From Niveibacterium sp. SC-1 (lineage in GTDB: Bacteria; Pseudomonadota; Gammaproteobacteria; Burkholderiales; Rhodocyclaceae): DNA of 64,000 bases. The translations under genes and the position numbers were made by a program. How positions within the stretch are numbered: position 1 is the stretch's first letter; each line of letters opens with the position of its first letter. Shown piece after piece: positions 43,903 through 54,633 of the stretch. A model generated the notes under the pieces. It was not told the DNA's origin. It did not search any database and saw only the letters and a list, made by a program, of their open reading frames with translations. The DNA lies in NCBI RefSeq assembly GCF_038235435.1, contig NZ_CP151275.1:3224001-3288000 (forward strand). The letters are read 5' to 3'.

Positions 43903-45999
43903 TCAGTTGCCGCCGATGATGGCGGTAACGCGGATGTTGCGGTTCTCCGGCACTTCCGCGTTGGCGAGCACGCGCAGGTTGGGCACCGCGCGGCGCAGGA
44001 AACGGGAGAGCAGCCAGCGCAGCTGGTTGGGCACGAGCAACACGGCCGGCAGGCCAAGGTCTTCCTGGCGCTGCGCCGCGTTGGCGGTTTCGCGCAACAG
44101 GTTGTCGGCGAGACTCGGCTCGAGCACGCCTTCGCCACCGCCGCTCTGCACCGCCTGCATGAGCAGGCGCTCCAGGCTCGGATCGAGTGCCAGCACCTGC
44201 AGCTCCACGCTGCCGGGGAAGAGCTGCTGCACGATGGCCCGACCCAATGCGGTGCGCACCCGTGCGGCCAGCTCCAGCGGATCCTGGGTGCGGGCAGCGT
44301 GTTCGGAGAGCGTTTCGATGATGGTCCGCATGTCGCGGATGTTGACGCCTTCTTCCAGCAGGTACTGCAGCACGCGCTGGATGACATGCAGCGGCAGGAG
44401 CTTGGGCACCAGGTCTTCGACCAGCTTCGGCGCCTCTTTGGCGATGTGGTCGAGCAGTGCCTGGGTCTCCTGGCGACCGAGCAAATCCGACGAATGACTC
44501 AGAATGATGTGGTTCAGATGCGTGGCGACCACCGTGCTCGCGTCCACCACCGTGTAGCCCATGCCGTGTGCCTGCTCGCGCAGGCTTGCGTCGATCCAGG
44601 TCGCGGGCAGGCCAAAGGCCGGGTCGCGCGTGGTATTGCCGGGCAACTGGCCGGTGACCCGCCCCGGGTTGATCGCGAGGAACATGCCCGGATAGGCCTC
44701 GCCCGTGCCGACCTCCACCCCCTTGAGCGAGAGCCGATAGGCATTCGGACGCAGCTCCAGGTTGTCGCGAATGTGGACCGGCGCCGAGAGGAAACCGACC
44801 TCTTGCGCGAACTTCTTGCGCAGCCCGCGGATGCGGCGCAACAGCTCGCCGTCCTGCCCCTTGTCCACCATCGGAATCAGGCGGTAGCCGACTTCCAGGC
44901 CGAGCACGTCGACCGGGCTCACGTCCGACCAGCTCGCATCCGTGCTCTCAGGCGTAGGCAGCGGCGCGACCGGCGCGGCCTCCTCCGCCGCCACGGCTTC
45001 CTCGCCGCGCTTCTTGGCGAGCCACCAGGCGCCACCACCAAAAGCACTGGCGAGCAGCAGGAACACGAGGTTGGGCATGCCGGGGATCAGGCCCATGATG
45101 CCGAGGATCGCGGCGGTCAGGAGCAGCACCGTCGGGTTGGTGAAGAGCTGGCTGACGAACTGGGCGCCGACATCCTGATCGTCGCCCACCCGCGAAACCA
45201 CCATACCTGCCGCAACCGAAATCACCAGCGCCGGCAGCTGCGCCACCAGGCCGTCACCGATCGTCAGCAAGGTGTAGTTCTCGGCCGCCTGACCCGCGGC
45301 CATGTTGTGCTGGACGATGCCGACGATCAGGCCGCCGACGATGTTGATCACCAGGATCAGGATGCCGGCGACCGCGTCGCCGCGGACGAATTTCGACGCA
45401 CCGTCCATGGCACCGTAGAAGTCGGCTTCCTGCGCGACTTCGGCGCGGCGACGCTTGGCTTCCTTGTCGTCGATGAGGCCAGCATTGAGGTCGGCGTCGA
45501 TGGCCATCTGCTTGCCCGGCATCGCATCCAGGGTGAAGCGCGCGCCCACTTCGGCGATCCGGCCGGCGCCCTTGGTGATCACCACGAAGTTGATGACCGT
45601 AAGGATCACGAACACCACGATGCCGACCGCGGTGTTGCCGCCGACCAGGAAGTGGCCGAAAGCCTCGATCACCTTGCCCGCGGCGTCGGGCCCGGTATGG
45701 CCTTCGAGCAGCACCTTGCGGGTCGAAGCCACGTTGAGCGAGAGGCGCAGCAGCGTGGTCGTCAGCAACACCGTCGGGAAGGCGGAGAAATCCAGCGGCT
45801 TGCGGGTGTACATCGCCACCAGCAGAACCATGATCGCCATCGCCAGGTTAAACGTGAAGAACACGTCCAGCACGAAGGCGGGCAGCGGCAGCACCATCAT
45901 CGCGAGCACGATGATGATCAGCAACGGGGCGGCGAGCTGACGGATGTTGCTCGGCGAGAAGATCTGGCGCAGTTCTAGCGCGGCAGAAGGTTCGGCCAT
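43903..45999 (-). CDS. flhA: Flagellar export apparatus protein FlhA
   Basis: FlhA (698 residues) is the nonameric export-gate protein that binds substrate-chaperone complexes. The N-terminal half is membrane-embedded with conserved segments (PLLIIIVLAMMVLPLPAFVLDVFFTFNLAMAIMVLLVAMYTRKPLDFSAFPTVLLTTTLLRLSLNVASTRKVLLEGH) and the FHIPEP-type loop (RFTLDAMPGKQMAIDADLNAGLI). The cytoplasmic half includes GYTVVDASTVVATHLNHII and LPLHVIQRVLQYLLEEGVNIRDMRTIIETLSEHA. It follows flhB by 20 bases. Confidence 0.97.
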   Translation of the reverse strand: MAEPSAALELRQIFSPSNIRQLAAPLLIIIVLAMMVLPLPAFVLDVFFTFNLAMAIMVLLVAMYTRKPLDFSAFPTVLLTTTLLRLSLNVASTRKVLLEGHTGPDAAGKVIEAFGHFLVGGNTAVGIVVFVILTVINFVVITKGAGRIAEVGARFTLDAMPGKQMAIDADLNAGLIDDKEAKRRRAEVAQEADFYGAMDGASKFVRGDAVAGILILVINIVGGLIVGIVQHNMAAGQAAENYTLLTIGDGLVAQLPALVISVAAGMVVSRVGDDQDVGAQFVSQLFTNPTVLLLTAAILGIMGLIPGMPNLVFLLLASAFGGGAWWLAKKRGEEAVAAEEAAPVAPLPTPESTDASWSDVSPVDVLGLEVGYRLIPMVDKGQDGELLRRIRGLRKKFAQEVGFLSAPVHIRDNLELRPNAYRLSLKGVEVGTGEAYPGMFLAINPGRVTGQLPGNTTRDPAFGLPATWIDASLREQAHGMGYTVVDASTVVATHLNHIILSHSSDLLGRQETQALLDHIAKEAPKLVEDLVPKLLPLHVIQRVLQYLLEEGVNIRDMRTIIETLSEHAARTQDPLELAARVRTALGRAIVQQLFPGSVELQVLALDPSLERLLMQAVQSGGGEGVLEPSLADNLLRETANAAQRQEDLGLPAVLLVPNQLRWLLSRFLRRAVPNLRVLANAEVPENRNIRVTAIIGGN

Positions 46000-46019
46000 G
46001 AAGCGTCCTCTTTACGTCC

Positions 46020-47159
46020 TCAGACGGCGGGCCCCGGGTCCAGGCCCGGCGGCACCAGTACATGTTCGGGTTCGCGCGGCGGTACCACGCCCTGGGCGTG
46101 CGCCTGGCGCAGCGAGAAGACCCAGGCGAGCACCTCGGCCACCGCGGTGTAGAGCGCGGCCGGGACTTCCTGGTCGATGTCGGTATGGCGCCACAAGGCA
46201 CGCGCGAGCGGCGGCGCCTCCAGCAGCGGAATGCCGTTGCTGCGGGCGATCTCGCGGATCTGCCCGGCCACGATGTCGGTGCCCTTGGCGATCACGCGCG
46301 GCGCACGCATGGAGGTGTCGTCGTACTTGAGCGCCACCGCGTAGTGGGTCGGGTTGGTGACCACGACGTCGGCCTTGGGCACCTCCTGCATCATCCGGCG
46401 CCGCGCCATCTCGCGCTGCTTCTGGCGGATGCGGCCCTTGATCTGCGGATCGCCTTCCTGCTCCTTGTTCTCCTGGCGCACCTCTTCCTTGGTCATGCGC
46501 AACCGCGAGTAGTACTGCCAGAGCTGGAAAGGCACGTCGATCAAGGCGATCAAGGCGAGTCCCGAGACCATCAGGATGCTCGCCCGGAGCACCAGGTTCA
46601 CGAAGCCGGCAAGACCCGACTCCAGACCCATGCCGCCCAGCGCAACCGCCTCGCCGGCGCGCGACCAGATCACCCAGGCGCCTACGCCACCGATCAGCAA
46701 GGACTTCAGGACGGCCTTGACCAGTTCAGCCAGCCCGTTCCAGGACAGGATGCGCGTGATACCGGAGAGCGGGTTCAGACGCGAGGCATTGAAGCCCAGT
46801 GCCTTGGTGGAGAAGTTGAAGCCGCCCAGCGCCAGCGGTCCGGCCAGGGAGGCCAGCACCTGGGCGACGCACAGCGGCAGCAGCGCTACCAGCCCCATGG
46901 TGAAAAGGCTGCCCAAGGCGTCGAGCATGGCTTGCGGGTCCAGCGCCTGGCTGCGATCCAGGGAGAGCCCGGTCTCGGCAAGATGACGCATGCGCTGCGA
47001 CATCCAGCCCCCCATGGCCCAGAGCGTGCTCACGCCGGTGATCAGGACGAGAAAACTCCCCAGCTCGCGCGAGCTGGGGACGTTGCCCTCCTCGCGCGCC
47101 TGTTCCAGTCGTCGGTCTGACGCTGGTTCTGTTTTCTCGAGATCGCTTTCCTCGGCCAT
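46020..47159 (-). CDS. flhB: Flagellar export switch protein FlhB
   Basis: FlhB (379 residues) switches export specificity from hook to filament. It has the charged N-terminus (EKTEPASDRRLEQAREEGNVPSSRELGSF), four membrane segments, and the cytoplasmic domain with the autocleavage motif NPTH at 269-272 (VVTNPTHYAVALKYDD ... APRVIAKGTDIVAGQIREIARSNGIPLLEAPPLARALW). The C-terminal tail after LAWVFSLRQA is somewhat longer than in E. coli. It heads the minus-strand flhBAFG-fliA-motCD run; its leader contains a terminator hairpin. Confidence 0.97.
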   Translation of the reverse strand: MAEESDLEKTEPASDRRLEQAREEGNVPSSRELGSFLVLITGVSTLWAMGGWMSQRMRHLAETGLSLDRSQALDPQAMLDALGSLFTMGLVALLPLCVAQVLASLAGPLALGGFNFSTKALGFNASRLNPLSGITRILSWNGLAELVKAVLKSLLIGGVGAWVIWSRAGEAVALGGMGLESGLAGFVNLVLRASILMVSGLALIALIDVPFQLWQYYSRLRMTKEEVRQENKEQEGDPQIKGRIRQKQREMARRRMMQEVPKADVVVTNPTHYAVALKYDDTSMRAPRVIAKGTDIVAGQIREIARSNGIPLLEAPPLARALWRHTDIDQEVPAALYTAVAEVLAWVFSLRQAHAQGVVPPREPEHVLVPPGLDPGPAV

Positions 47160-47221
47160 GACACTCCCTCTTGCTGCCGATTATCGACAGGCGGGCGCTA
47201 GCCAAGGGCGGGAACAGGGCG

Positions 47222-47245
47222 AAAAAAACCCCGCAATTCGCGGGG
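47222..47245 (-). terminator. Intrinsic terminator in the flhB upstream region
   Basis: On the minus strand CCCCGC-GAATT-GCGGGG (6-bp perfect stem, 5-base loop) is followed by seven Ts. It lies 63 bases before the flhB start, on the flhB strand. Confidence 0.8.
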
Positions 47246-47333
47246 CTGAGGATGGAACAGGAGGAGACAGCTGCAACAAGTAGCTGCGGGGTATCTGAGT
47301 GTGAATACGGCCCGCAGTTCCGTGACTTTAGGA
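47222..47333 (-). ncRNA. Candidate terminated leader or small RNA upstream of flhB
   Basis: A minus-strand intrinsic terminator at 47222-47245 ends a stretch with no gene. Upstream of it, CTGCGGG and CCCGCAG (about 47285-47317) can form a stem. Two possible promoters exist: TATATT (47340-47345) as a lone -10, and TAAAGTCA, eleven bases, GCCGTATT (47304-47330), a partial FliA promoter. The product could be a small RNA of 75-110 bases, or a leader in which flhBA transcription is attenuated. Which one cannot be told from sequence. Confidence 0.35.
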
Positions 47334-47400
47334 CTATTGAATATATGGACGGAATAGCCGAACCCGCCGGCGGGCCGCTTGCCTGCTGAATTTTGACCGC

Positions 47401-47471
47401 TTCGGCCAGAAAAAGGCCGAACTTCGGTGACGATGGGTGGTAGTTCTTTCGTGACGGCCGTCACAAAGAAC
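47401..47471. repeat. Two inverted repeats between flhB leader and ppa terminator
   Basis: TTCGGCC and GGCCGAA flank a 7-base loop at 47401-47421. At 47443-47471 GTTCTTT-C-GTGAC-GGCC-GTCAC-AAAGAAC forms a 12-bp stem with one bulged base and a 4-base loop. Neither is followed by a T-run. The second is unusually long for an unannotated site and could be an operator or an RNA stem. Confidence 0.55.
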
Positions 47472-47494
47472 CGGCTCAAATACGGCGGAAAAAG

Positions 47495-47522
47495 AAAAAG
47501 CCGCCCAGCGGGCGGCTTTTTT
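47495..47522 (-). terminator. Bidirectional-looking terminator after ppa
   Basis: GCCGCCC-AGC-GGGCGGC with an A-run before and six Ts after can terminate on both strands. It lies 20 bases beyond the ppa stop on the minus strand. Confidence 0.85.
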
Positions 47523-47542
47523 GTACATCCGGCTGGCCTTGT

Positions 47543-48067
47543 TTACACGGCGGCGCGGATGCCGTTTTCGATCTCAAGACGGGCATCCTCGGTGGTGCCC
47601 CAGCCCAGGACCTTCACCCATTTGCCGGGTTCCAGATCCTTGTAGTGCTCGAAGAAATGCACGATCTGCTTGCGCAGCTGCTCGGGAAGATCCTCGATCG
47701 TCTTCACATTGGAATACAGCGGGGTCAGCTTGGTCACCGGCACGGCGATCAGCTTGGCGTCTTCACCGCCTTCGTCCTGCATCTTGAGCATGCCGACCGG
47801 GCGCGCGCGCACCACGGCGCCGGGAACCAACGGGAAAGGCGTCACCACGAGCACGTCGACCGGGTCGCCGTCGCCGGCCACGGTGCAGGGGATATAGCCG
47901 TAATTGCATGGGTAGTGCATGGCCGTACCCATGAAGCGGTCCACGAAGAGCGCGCCGGTTTCCTTGTCGACCTCGTACTTGATCGGGTCGGCGTGAGCCG
48001 GGATTTCGATGACGACGTTGAATTCGTCCGGAGCCTTGTTGCCCGGGGTGACGTTGTGAAGACTCAT
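47543..48067 (-). CDS. ppa: Soluble inorganic pyrophosphatase (family I)
   Basis: This 174-residue cytoplasmic enzyme hydrolyses pyrophosphate to phosphate. Family I active-site elements are present: [30 protein letters not shown], and the metal-binding signature [10 protein letters not shown], followed by [20 protein letters not shown]. The start at 48067 gives the normal N-terminus ([22 protein letters not shown]). It is divergent from the membrane pyrophosphatase gene across a 230-base region. Confidence 0.97.
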   Translation of the reverse strand: MSLHNVTPGNKAPDEFNVVIEIPAHADPIKYEVDKETGALFVDRFMGTAMHYPCNYGYIPCTVAGDGDPVDVLVVTPFPLVPGAVVRARPVGMLKMQDEGGEDAKLIAVPVTKLTPLYSNVKTIEDLPEQLRKQIVHFFEHYKDLEPGKWVKVLGWGTTEDARLEIENGIRAAV

Positions 48068-48297
48068 GTTGTCCGTCTCTGAAGGGTTATTTACATCTGG
48101 CGCGGATTTTACCACCGCGGGCCGCGCCATTGCTGCGGCGCAACCAGCGCGGCCGCCCTTGCGCTGGATCAGAAAAGCGCCCGCTGCCGCATTGCGCCCG
48201 GCGACGACTTCCCCTTAGGATGCCCTGCGCCCGGAAACGGACGCCGTTAGTAGTCGCAGCAGGTAGTTCCACCCTTATTACAAGAGGAGACCTCCTT

Positions 48298-50748
<2,451 letters not shown>

Positions 50749-50773
50749 AAAGCGCAGCTGTCGTTCGAAGTGC

Positions 50774-50807
50774 GAAGGGCGCCGTTCAGGCGCCCTTCTT
50801 CTTTCTG
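50774..50807 (+). terminator. Intrinsic terminator of hppA
   Basis: GAAGGGCGCC and GGCGCCCTTC form a perfect 10-bp stem around GTTCA, followed by a T-rich tract. Just upstream, the hppA stop codon lies in the loop of a second 6-bp hairpin (CTGCGC-TAAAAA-GCGCAG, 50740-50757). Confidence 0.85.
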
Positions 50808-50861
50808 CGTCCGTCACCAGCGCCAAGCGGCGCGCGACGCCTCGCAACCCAGGTCGGTGAC

Positions 50862-51068
50862 TCAGCGCGTTTCGAAACCCGCCGCCTCGATCGCCGAGCG
50901 CAAGGCCGCAAGGCTCTGCTGGGCGGCGTCAAAGCGCACTTTGGCCTCCTGCTTTTCCAGCGACACTTCGACCGCCGCGACACCCGGCAGGCGCGACAGA
51001 GCGCCCTGCACCGCATTCACGCAACCCTGGCAGCTCATGCCGCCGACTCCGATCGCGGTCTCATCCAT
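50862..51068 (-). CDS. copZ: Copper chaperone / heavy-metal-associated domain protein
   Basis: This 68-residue protein is a single HMA domain with the metal site GMSCQGCVNAVQ (C13 and C16) and the expected fold (GVAAVEVSLEKQEAKVRFDAA ... LRSAIEAAGFET). It probably carries Cu(I) in the cytoplasm. The start at 51068 gives the minimal domain. It is the last gene after hemN and the TauE/SafE gene, next to a cbb3 oxidase cluster with a copper ATPase (ccoI), so a role in copper delivery or detoxification for oxidase assembly is likely. Confidence 0.88.
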   Translation of the reverse strand: MDETAIGVGGMSCQGCVNAVQGALSRLPGVAAVEVSLEKQEAKVRFDAAQQSLAALRSAIEAAGFETR

Positions 51069-51091
51069 CTCAGCATTCCTCTCTTTGCACG

Positions 51092-51799
51092 TCACACATG
51101 GCAGATCACGCCCTGCCACAGCTTGCCCCCCAGCGTACCCGCATTGGCGAGGCCAAAGCTGCCGAAGGCGATCACCACAAGACCGGCACCCAGCCGCAAG
51201 GCCGGCCTCTGAACCCACTGCCGCAGTCGCGCGGCGAAGACGCCCGCGAGCAGCAGATTAGGCAGTGTGCCCAGGCCAAAGGCCAGCATCAGCGCCCCTC
51301 CCCGTCCGGCGGAACCGGAAACGAGTGCTGTCGCCAGAATGCTGTAGACCAGCCCGCAGGGCACGAAGCCCCACACCAGTCCCAAAGGGAAAGCCTGCAA
51401 GGGTGTGCGGGCGGGCATGAAACGCGAAGCGAAGGGCCTGATCTTCGCCCACAAGCGCGCCCCTCCCCGCTCCAGAGGTGCGAGGGTCGCGGCAAAGCCG
51501 GCGAGGTACAGCCCCAGCAGCACCAGCATCAGATTGGCCGCGATGTAGAGGACCATCTGGACGGGCAGCATCCGGTTCAGGAGGAAGCCCGCCGAACCCA
51601 GCGCGCCAAGCAGGAGCCCGAAGAGCGAATAGCTCGTGATGCGTCCGAGGTTGTAGGCGAGGTGGATCGGCCAGACGCGCCTCGCCTTGCCGGGCAGATT
51701 CACGCTGAGTGCCGCCACCAGGCCGCCGCACATGCCCACGCAGTGCACGCCGCCGAGCAGGCCGATCAGGGCCGCAGCGAAGTAGCCTGCTTCCGGCAT
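51092..51799 (-). CDS. TauE/SafE-type (DsbD_2) membrane protein, possible copper/cytochrome maturation factor
   Basis: This 235-residue protein has six or so membrane helices. It begins FAAALIGLLGGVHCVGMCGGLVAAL; the paired Cys in HCVGMCGG and the VPCGLVYSILATALVSGSAGRGGALMLAFGLGTLPNLLL block are hallmarks of the DsbD_2 / sulfite-exporter-like family. Such genes recur beside ccoGHIS and hemN. The conserved His and Cys could bind copper or take part in redox transfer. It starts six bases after hemN. Confidence 0.85.
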   Translation of the reverse strand: MPEAGYFAAALIGLLGGVHCVGMCGGLVAALSVNLPGKARRVWPIHLAYNLGRITSYSLFGLLLGALGSAGFLLNRMLPVQMVLYIAANLMLVLLGLYLAGFAATLAPLERGGARLWAKIRPFASRFMPARTPLQAFPLGLVWGFVPCGLVYSILATALVSGSAGRGGALMLAFGLGTLPNLLLAGVFAARLRQWVQRPALRLGAGLVVIAFGSFGLANAGTLGGKLWQGVICHV

Positions 51800-51805
51800 C
51801 GCGGC

Positions 51806-53191
51806 TCAGATCACCTTCGAATACTTGGCCGCCGTGCGGTGCTCATGCAGGTGACGGTCGAAGACCATGGCGATCACGCGAACCAGCAGGCGCCCGCGCT
51901 CCGTGACGCGGATCTCGTCGGGCGTGAGCTCGCACAGACCGGCGGCGGCCATGCCGCGCAACGCCTCCAGCTCGCGCGCGAAATACTCGCTGAAAGCGAG
52001 GCCCCATTGCTTCTCGACTTCAGTCAGCGAGAGCGCGAAATCGCACATCAGTGCCTGGATCACCGCGTAGCGCAGCCGGTCGTCCTGGTCCATCTGGTAG
52101 CCGCGCACCACCGGCAGCGTGTCGGTATCCAGGGCCGCGTAGTAGGCATCGAGCGTCTTCACGTTCTGCGTGTAGAGCCCGTCGGTCATGCCGATTGCCG
52201 AAACGCCGAAGGCCAGCAGATCGCAGCCCGCGTGGGTCGAATATCCCTGGAAGTTGCGGTGCAGGCGGCCTTCGCGCTGGGCGATGGCCATTTCGTCATC
52301 GGGCCGCGCGAAGTGGTCCATGCCGATGTAGACGTAGCCGGCCCGCTCGAGCCTGTCGATCGACATGCCCAGGATGCGCAGCTTGTCGTCGGCGCTGGGC
52401 AGTTCTTCTTCCTTGATCCGCCGTTGCGGCATGAAGCGCGTCGGCAGGTGCGCGTAGTTGTAAAGCGCGATGCGGTCGGGCGCGATATCGAGGACGGCGT
52501 CCAGCGTGGCCGACACACTGTCCAGAGTCTGCAAGGGCAGGCCATAGATCAGGTCCATGCTCACCGAACGAAACCCATGATCACGGGCCGCCTGGATGAC
52601 TGCCGCGGTCTCCTCCACCGACTGGATCCGGTTCACCGCTTTTTGCACTCGCGAATCGAAGTCCTGCACGCCGACGCTCATCCGGTTGAGCCCCAGCTCT
52701 GCCAGCAAGGCAATCGTCTCCCGCGAGACACGTCGCGGGTCCAGCTCCACCGAATATTCGCCGTCCTCAACGAGCGTGAAATGCTCGTTGATCTGCGCAA
52801 AGAGGCGACGTATCTGCGCATCGGTCAGGAAGGTCGGCGTGCCACCTCCCAGATGCAATTGCGCGACCGAGCGCGAGCCCGAAAGTTCGCGCGCGACGAG
52901 TGCCATTTCACGGGACAGGTAGTCGAGATAGCGATCTGCGCGACCCCGATCCTTGGTAATCACCTTGTTGCAAGCGCAGTAGTAGCAGACCGTGTCACAG
53001 AAAGGGATGTGGAAGTACAATGAAATCGGCCGTTCATTGCTCTTTCGGTCGCGTAGCGCGCGTACCAGCCCGGCAGGCTCGAAGGCTTCGTGAAACCTGT
53101 CCGCCGTGGGATACGAGGTGTATCGCGGACCGGAAACGTCGAAGCGTTTGATGAGTTCTGGATCAAAAATGCGGCTTTGAGAATCGTTCAT
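51806..53191 (-). CDS. hemN: Oxygen-independent coproporphyrinogen III oxidase HemN
   Basis: This 461-residue radical-SAM enzyme converts coproporphyrinogen III to protoporphyrinogen IX in anaerobic haem synthesis. The cluster motif is FCDTVCYYCACNK (C65, C69, C72), followed by HLGGGTPTFLTDAQI and SVELDPRRVSRETI. The start at 53191 gives the standard N-terminus (FDPELIKRFDVSGPRYTSYPTADRF); upstream frame is unrelated. An FNR-type site at 53250-53263 lies 60 bases upstream, shared with the divergent fnr gene. Confidence 0.96.
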   Translation of the reverse strand: MNDSQSRIFDPELIKRFDVSGPRYTSYPTADRFHEAFEPAGLVRALRDRKSNERPISLYFHIPFCDTVCYYCACNKVITKDRGRADRYLDYLSREMALVARELSGSRSVAQLHLGGGTPTFLTDAQIRRLFAQINEHFTLVEDGEYSVELDPRRVSRETIALLAELGLNRMSVGVQDFDSRVQKAVNRIQSVEETAAVIQAARDHGFRSVSMDLIYGLPLQTLDSVSATLDAVLDIAPDRIALYNYAHLPTRFMPQRRIKEEELPSADDKLRILGMSIDRLERAGYVYIGMDHFARPDDEMAIAQREGRLHRNFQGYSTHAGCDLLAFGVSAIGMTDGLYTQNVKTLDAYYAALDTDTLPVVRGYQMDQDDRLRYAVIQALMCDFALSLTEVEKQWGLAFSEYFARELEALRGMAAAGLCELTPDEIRVTERGRLLVRVIAMVFDRHLHEHRTAAKYSKVI

Positions 53192-53249
53192 TGCGAGCCT
53201 GTTTGAAGCGGGCAGTCTGGTCTTTTCACACGCGCGCGGCGCGCGGCGT

Positions 53250-53263
53250 TTGATGTAGGTCAA
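53250..53263. promoter_or_regulatory. FNR box between hemN and fnr
   Basis: TTGAT-GTAG-GTCAA differs from the TTGAT-N4-ATCAA consensus at one base. For hemN, only a weak -10 (TGAAAA, 53223-53228) stands at class II distance. For fnr, the site is too close to the start for class II activation and would fit autorepression. Confidence 0.7.
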
Positions 53264-53285
53264 TTGTTGTCTTTTGGAGCAAGCC

Positions 53286-54029
53286 TTGGAAAACCCCGCG
53301 ACAGTCATCCCCCTCACTGCAGCGAACCTCGCCACCGCCTGTGCGCAGTGCAACCTGAAGGAACTGTGCCTGCCTGTTGGTCTGGACGTCGACGCACTCG
53401 AACGGATGGACGGCCTGATCACCGCGCGCAAGAGGATCAAACGTTCCCAGCACCTGTACCGCGCGGGCGAACCTTTCGACGCAATCTACGCAATACGTAC
53501 CGGCTTCTTCAAGACCGACATCCTCACCGAGGATGGCCGTGATCAGGTCACCGGGTTCCAGATGGCTGGCGAAATCATCGGCCTGGACGGCATCTCCACT
53601 GATCGCCATGTCTGCAACGCGGTCGCGCTGGAGGACAGCGAAGTCTGCATGATTTCCTTCGACCGGCTCGAAGAACTCTCGCGCAAGGTCGAGTCGCTGC
53701 AACGCCAGTTCCACAAGTTCATGAGCCGCGAGATCGTGCGTGAGCAAGGCATCATGATGCTCCTCGGCTCGATGCGCGCCGAGGAAAGACTCGCGGCCTT
53801 CCTGCTCAACCTCTCGCAGCGCATGCGCGCGCGCGGCTATTCGGCTTCCGAGTTCAACCTGCGCATGACGCGCGAAGAGATCGGCTCCTATCTCGGCCTC
53901 AAGCTCGAAACGGTCAGCCGCGCCTTCTCGCGCTTCCAGGACGAAGGCTTCATCCTCGTCCATCAGAAACACATCCGCATTGTCGATGCCGAGGGCCTGC
54001 GCCGTCTCATCGGTCGCGCACCAATCTGA
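53286..54029 (+). CDS. fnr: FNR-family oxygen-sensing transcription factor
   Basis: This 247-residue Crp/Fnr regulator senses oxygen through a [4Fe-4S] cluster. The ligands are visible: CAQCNLKELC (C19, C22, C28) and C110. The cyclic-nucleotide-like fold, dimer helix and helix-turn-helix (TREEIGSYLGLKLETVSRAFSRFQDEG) are intact; the E..SR recognition residues match TTGAT half-sites. I chose the TTG at 53286 because GGAG lies six bases upstream; the frame also has a TTG four codons earlier that overlaps this ribosome site. Sites for it are seen before hemN, uspA, ccoN and the candidate small RNA. Confidence 0.95.
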   Translation: MENPATVIPLTAANLATACAQCNLKELCLPVGLDVDALERMDGLITARKRIKRSQHLYRAGEPFDAIYAIRTGFFKTDILTEDGRDQVTGFQMAGEIIGLDGISTDRHVCNAVALEDSEVCMISFDRLEELSRKVESLQRQFHKFMSREIVREQGIMMLLGSMRAEERLAAFLLNLSQRMRARGYSASEFNLRMTREEIGSYLGLKLETVSRAFSRFQDEGFILVHQKHIRIVDAEGLRRLIGRAPI

Positions 54030-54043
54030 TCTGATCGTCCCCA

Positions 54044-54096
54044 CAAGGTGTCCCGCGGGCACCTTGCAACCGTCGCGCGGTCCCACGCCACGTGGG
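54044..54096. repeat. Two hairpins between fnr and uspA
   Basis: CAAGGTG / CACCTTG (54044-54066, extendable by CCCG/CGGG with one bulged base) and CCCACG-CCA-CGTGGG (54082-54096) follow the fnr stop. Neither has a T-run. Confidence 0.45.
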
Positions 54097-54118
54097 GCCC
54101 GCGAAAGCGGCCGATGGA

Positions 54119-54159
54119 TTGAGCGCCGTCAACGGCTGCTGGCGTGGTCCTCCTAGACT
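54119..54159 (+). promoter_or_regulatory. FNR-type class II promoter of uspA
   Basis: TTGAG-CGCC-GTCAA (54119-54132) keeps the TTGA-N6-TCAA core. A -10-like TAGACT lies at 54154-54159. The site centre is about 40.5 bases before the predicted start, the normal class II distance. Confidence 0.55.
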
Positions 54160-54189
54160 GAGAGTCAAGACAAGACAGGAGGCAGCACC

Positions 54190-54633
54190 ATGTTCAAGCA
54201 CCTGCTCGTTCCCACCGACGGCTCCGGACTCTCGCGCCAGACCGTCACGCGGGCCGTTACCTTCGCTCGCGAAGCCGGCGCCCGCATCACCTTCTTCTTC
54301 GCCCAACAGGACTACCCGATGCCGCTCTACGGCGAAGGAGCCCTGCTGGTGCCGGTTGCTCCCGACCAGTTCGCAAATGCGACGATGGCCGAAGCCACGC
54401 GCATCCTCGCCGAAGCGCGCAAGGAAGCCGAGGACGCCGGCGTGCCGGCCGGAACCGACACTGCGGTGAGCGACCTTCCCTACGTGGCGATCATCGACGC
54501 CGCCAACCGCCACCAGTGCGATCTCATCTTCATGGCCTCGCACGGACGCAAAGGCGTGGTGGGTTTCCTGCTCGGCAGCGAAACGCAGAAGGTGCTCACC
54601 CACACCGACATCCCGGTGCTCGTCTATCGCTGA
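54190..54633 (+). CDS. Universal stress protein UspA family
   Basis: This 147-residue single-domain Usp begins FKHLLVPTDGSGLSRQTVTRAVTFAREAGARITFFFA and ends with the ATP-binding type loop (MASHGRKGVVGFLLGSETQKVLTHTDIPVLVY, G-2x-G-6x-GS). A strong AGGAGG precedes the ATG. The upstream FNR-type site suggests induction under low oxygen, as known for several Usp proteins of anaerobically growing proteobacteria. It is convergent with a small membrane-protein gene. Confidence 0.93.
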   Translation: MFKHLLVPTDGSGLSRQTVTRAVTFAREAGARITFFFAQQDYPMPLYGEGALLVPVAPDQFANATMAEATRILAEARKEAEDAGVPAGTDTAVSDLPYVAIIDAANRHQCDLIFMASHGRKGVVGFLLGSETQKVLTHTDIPVLVYR

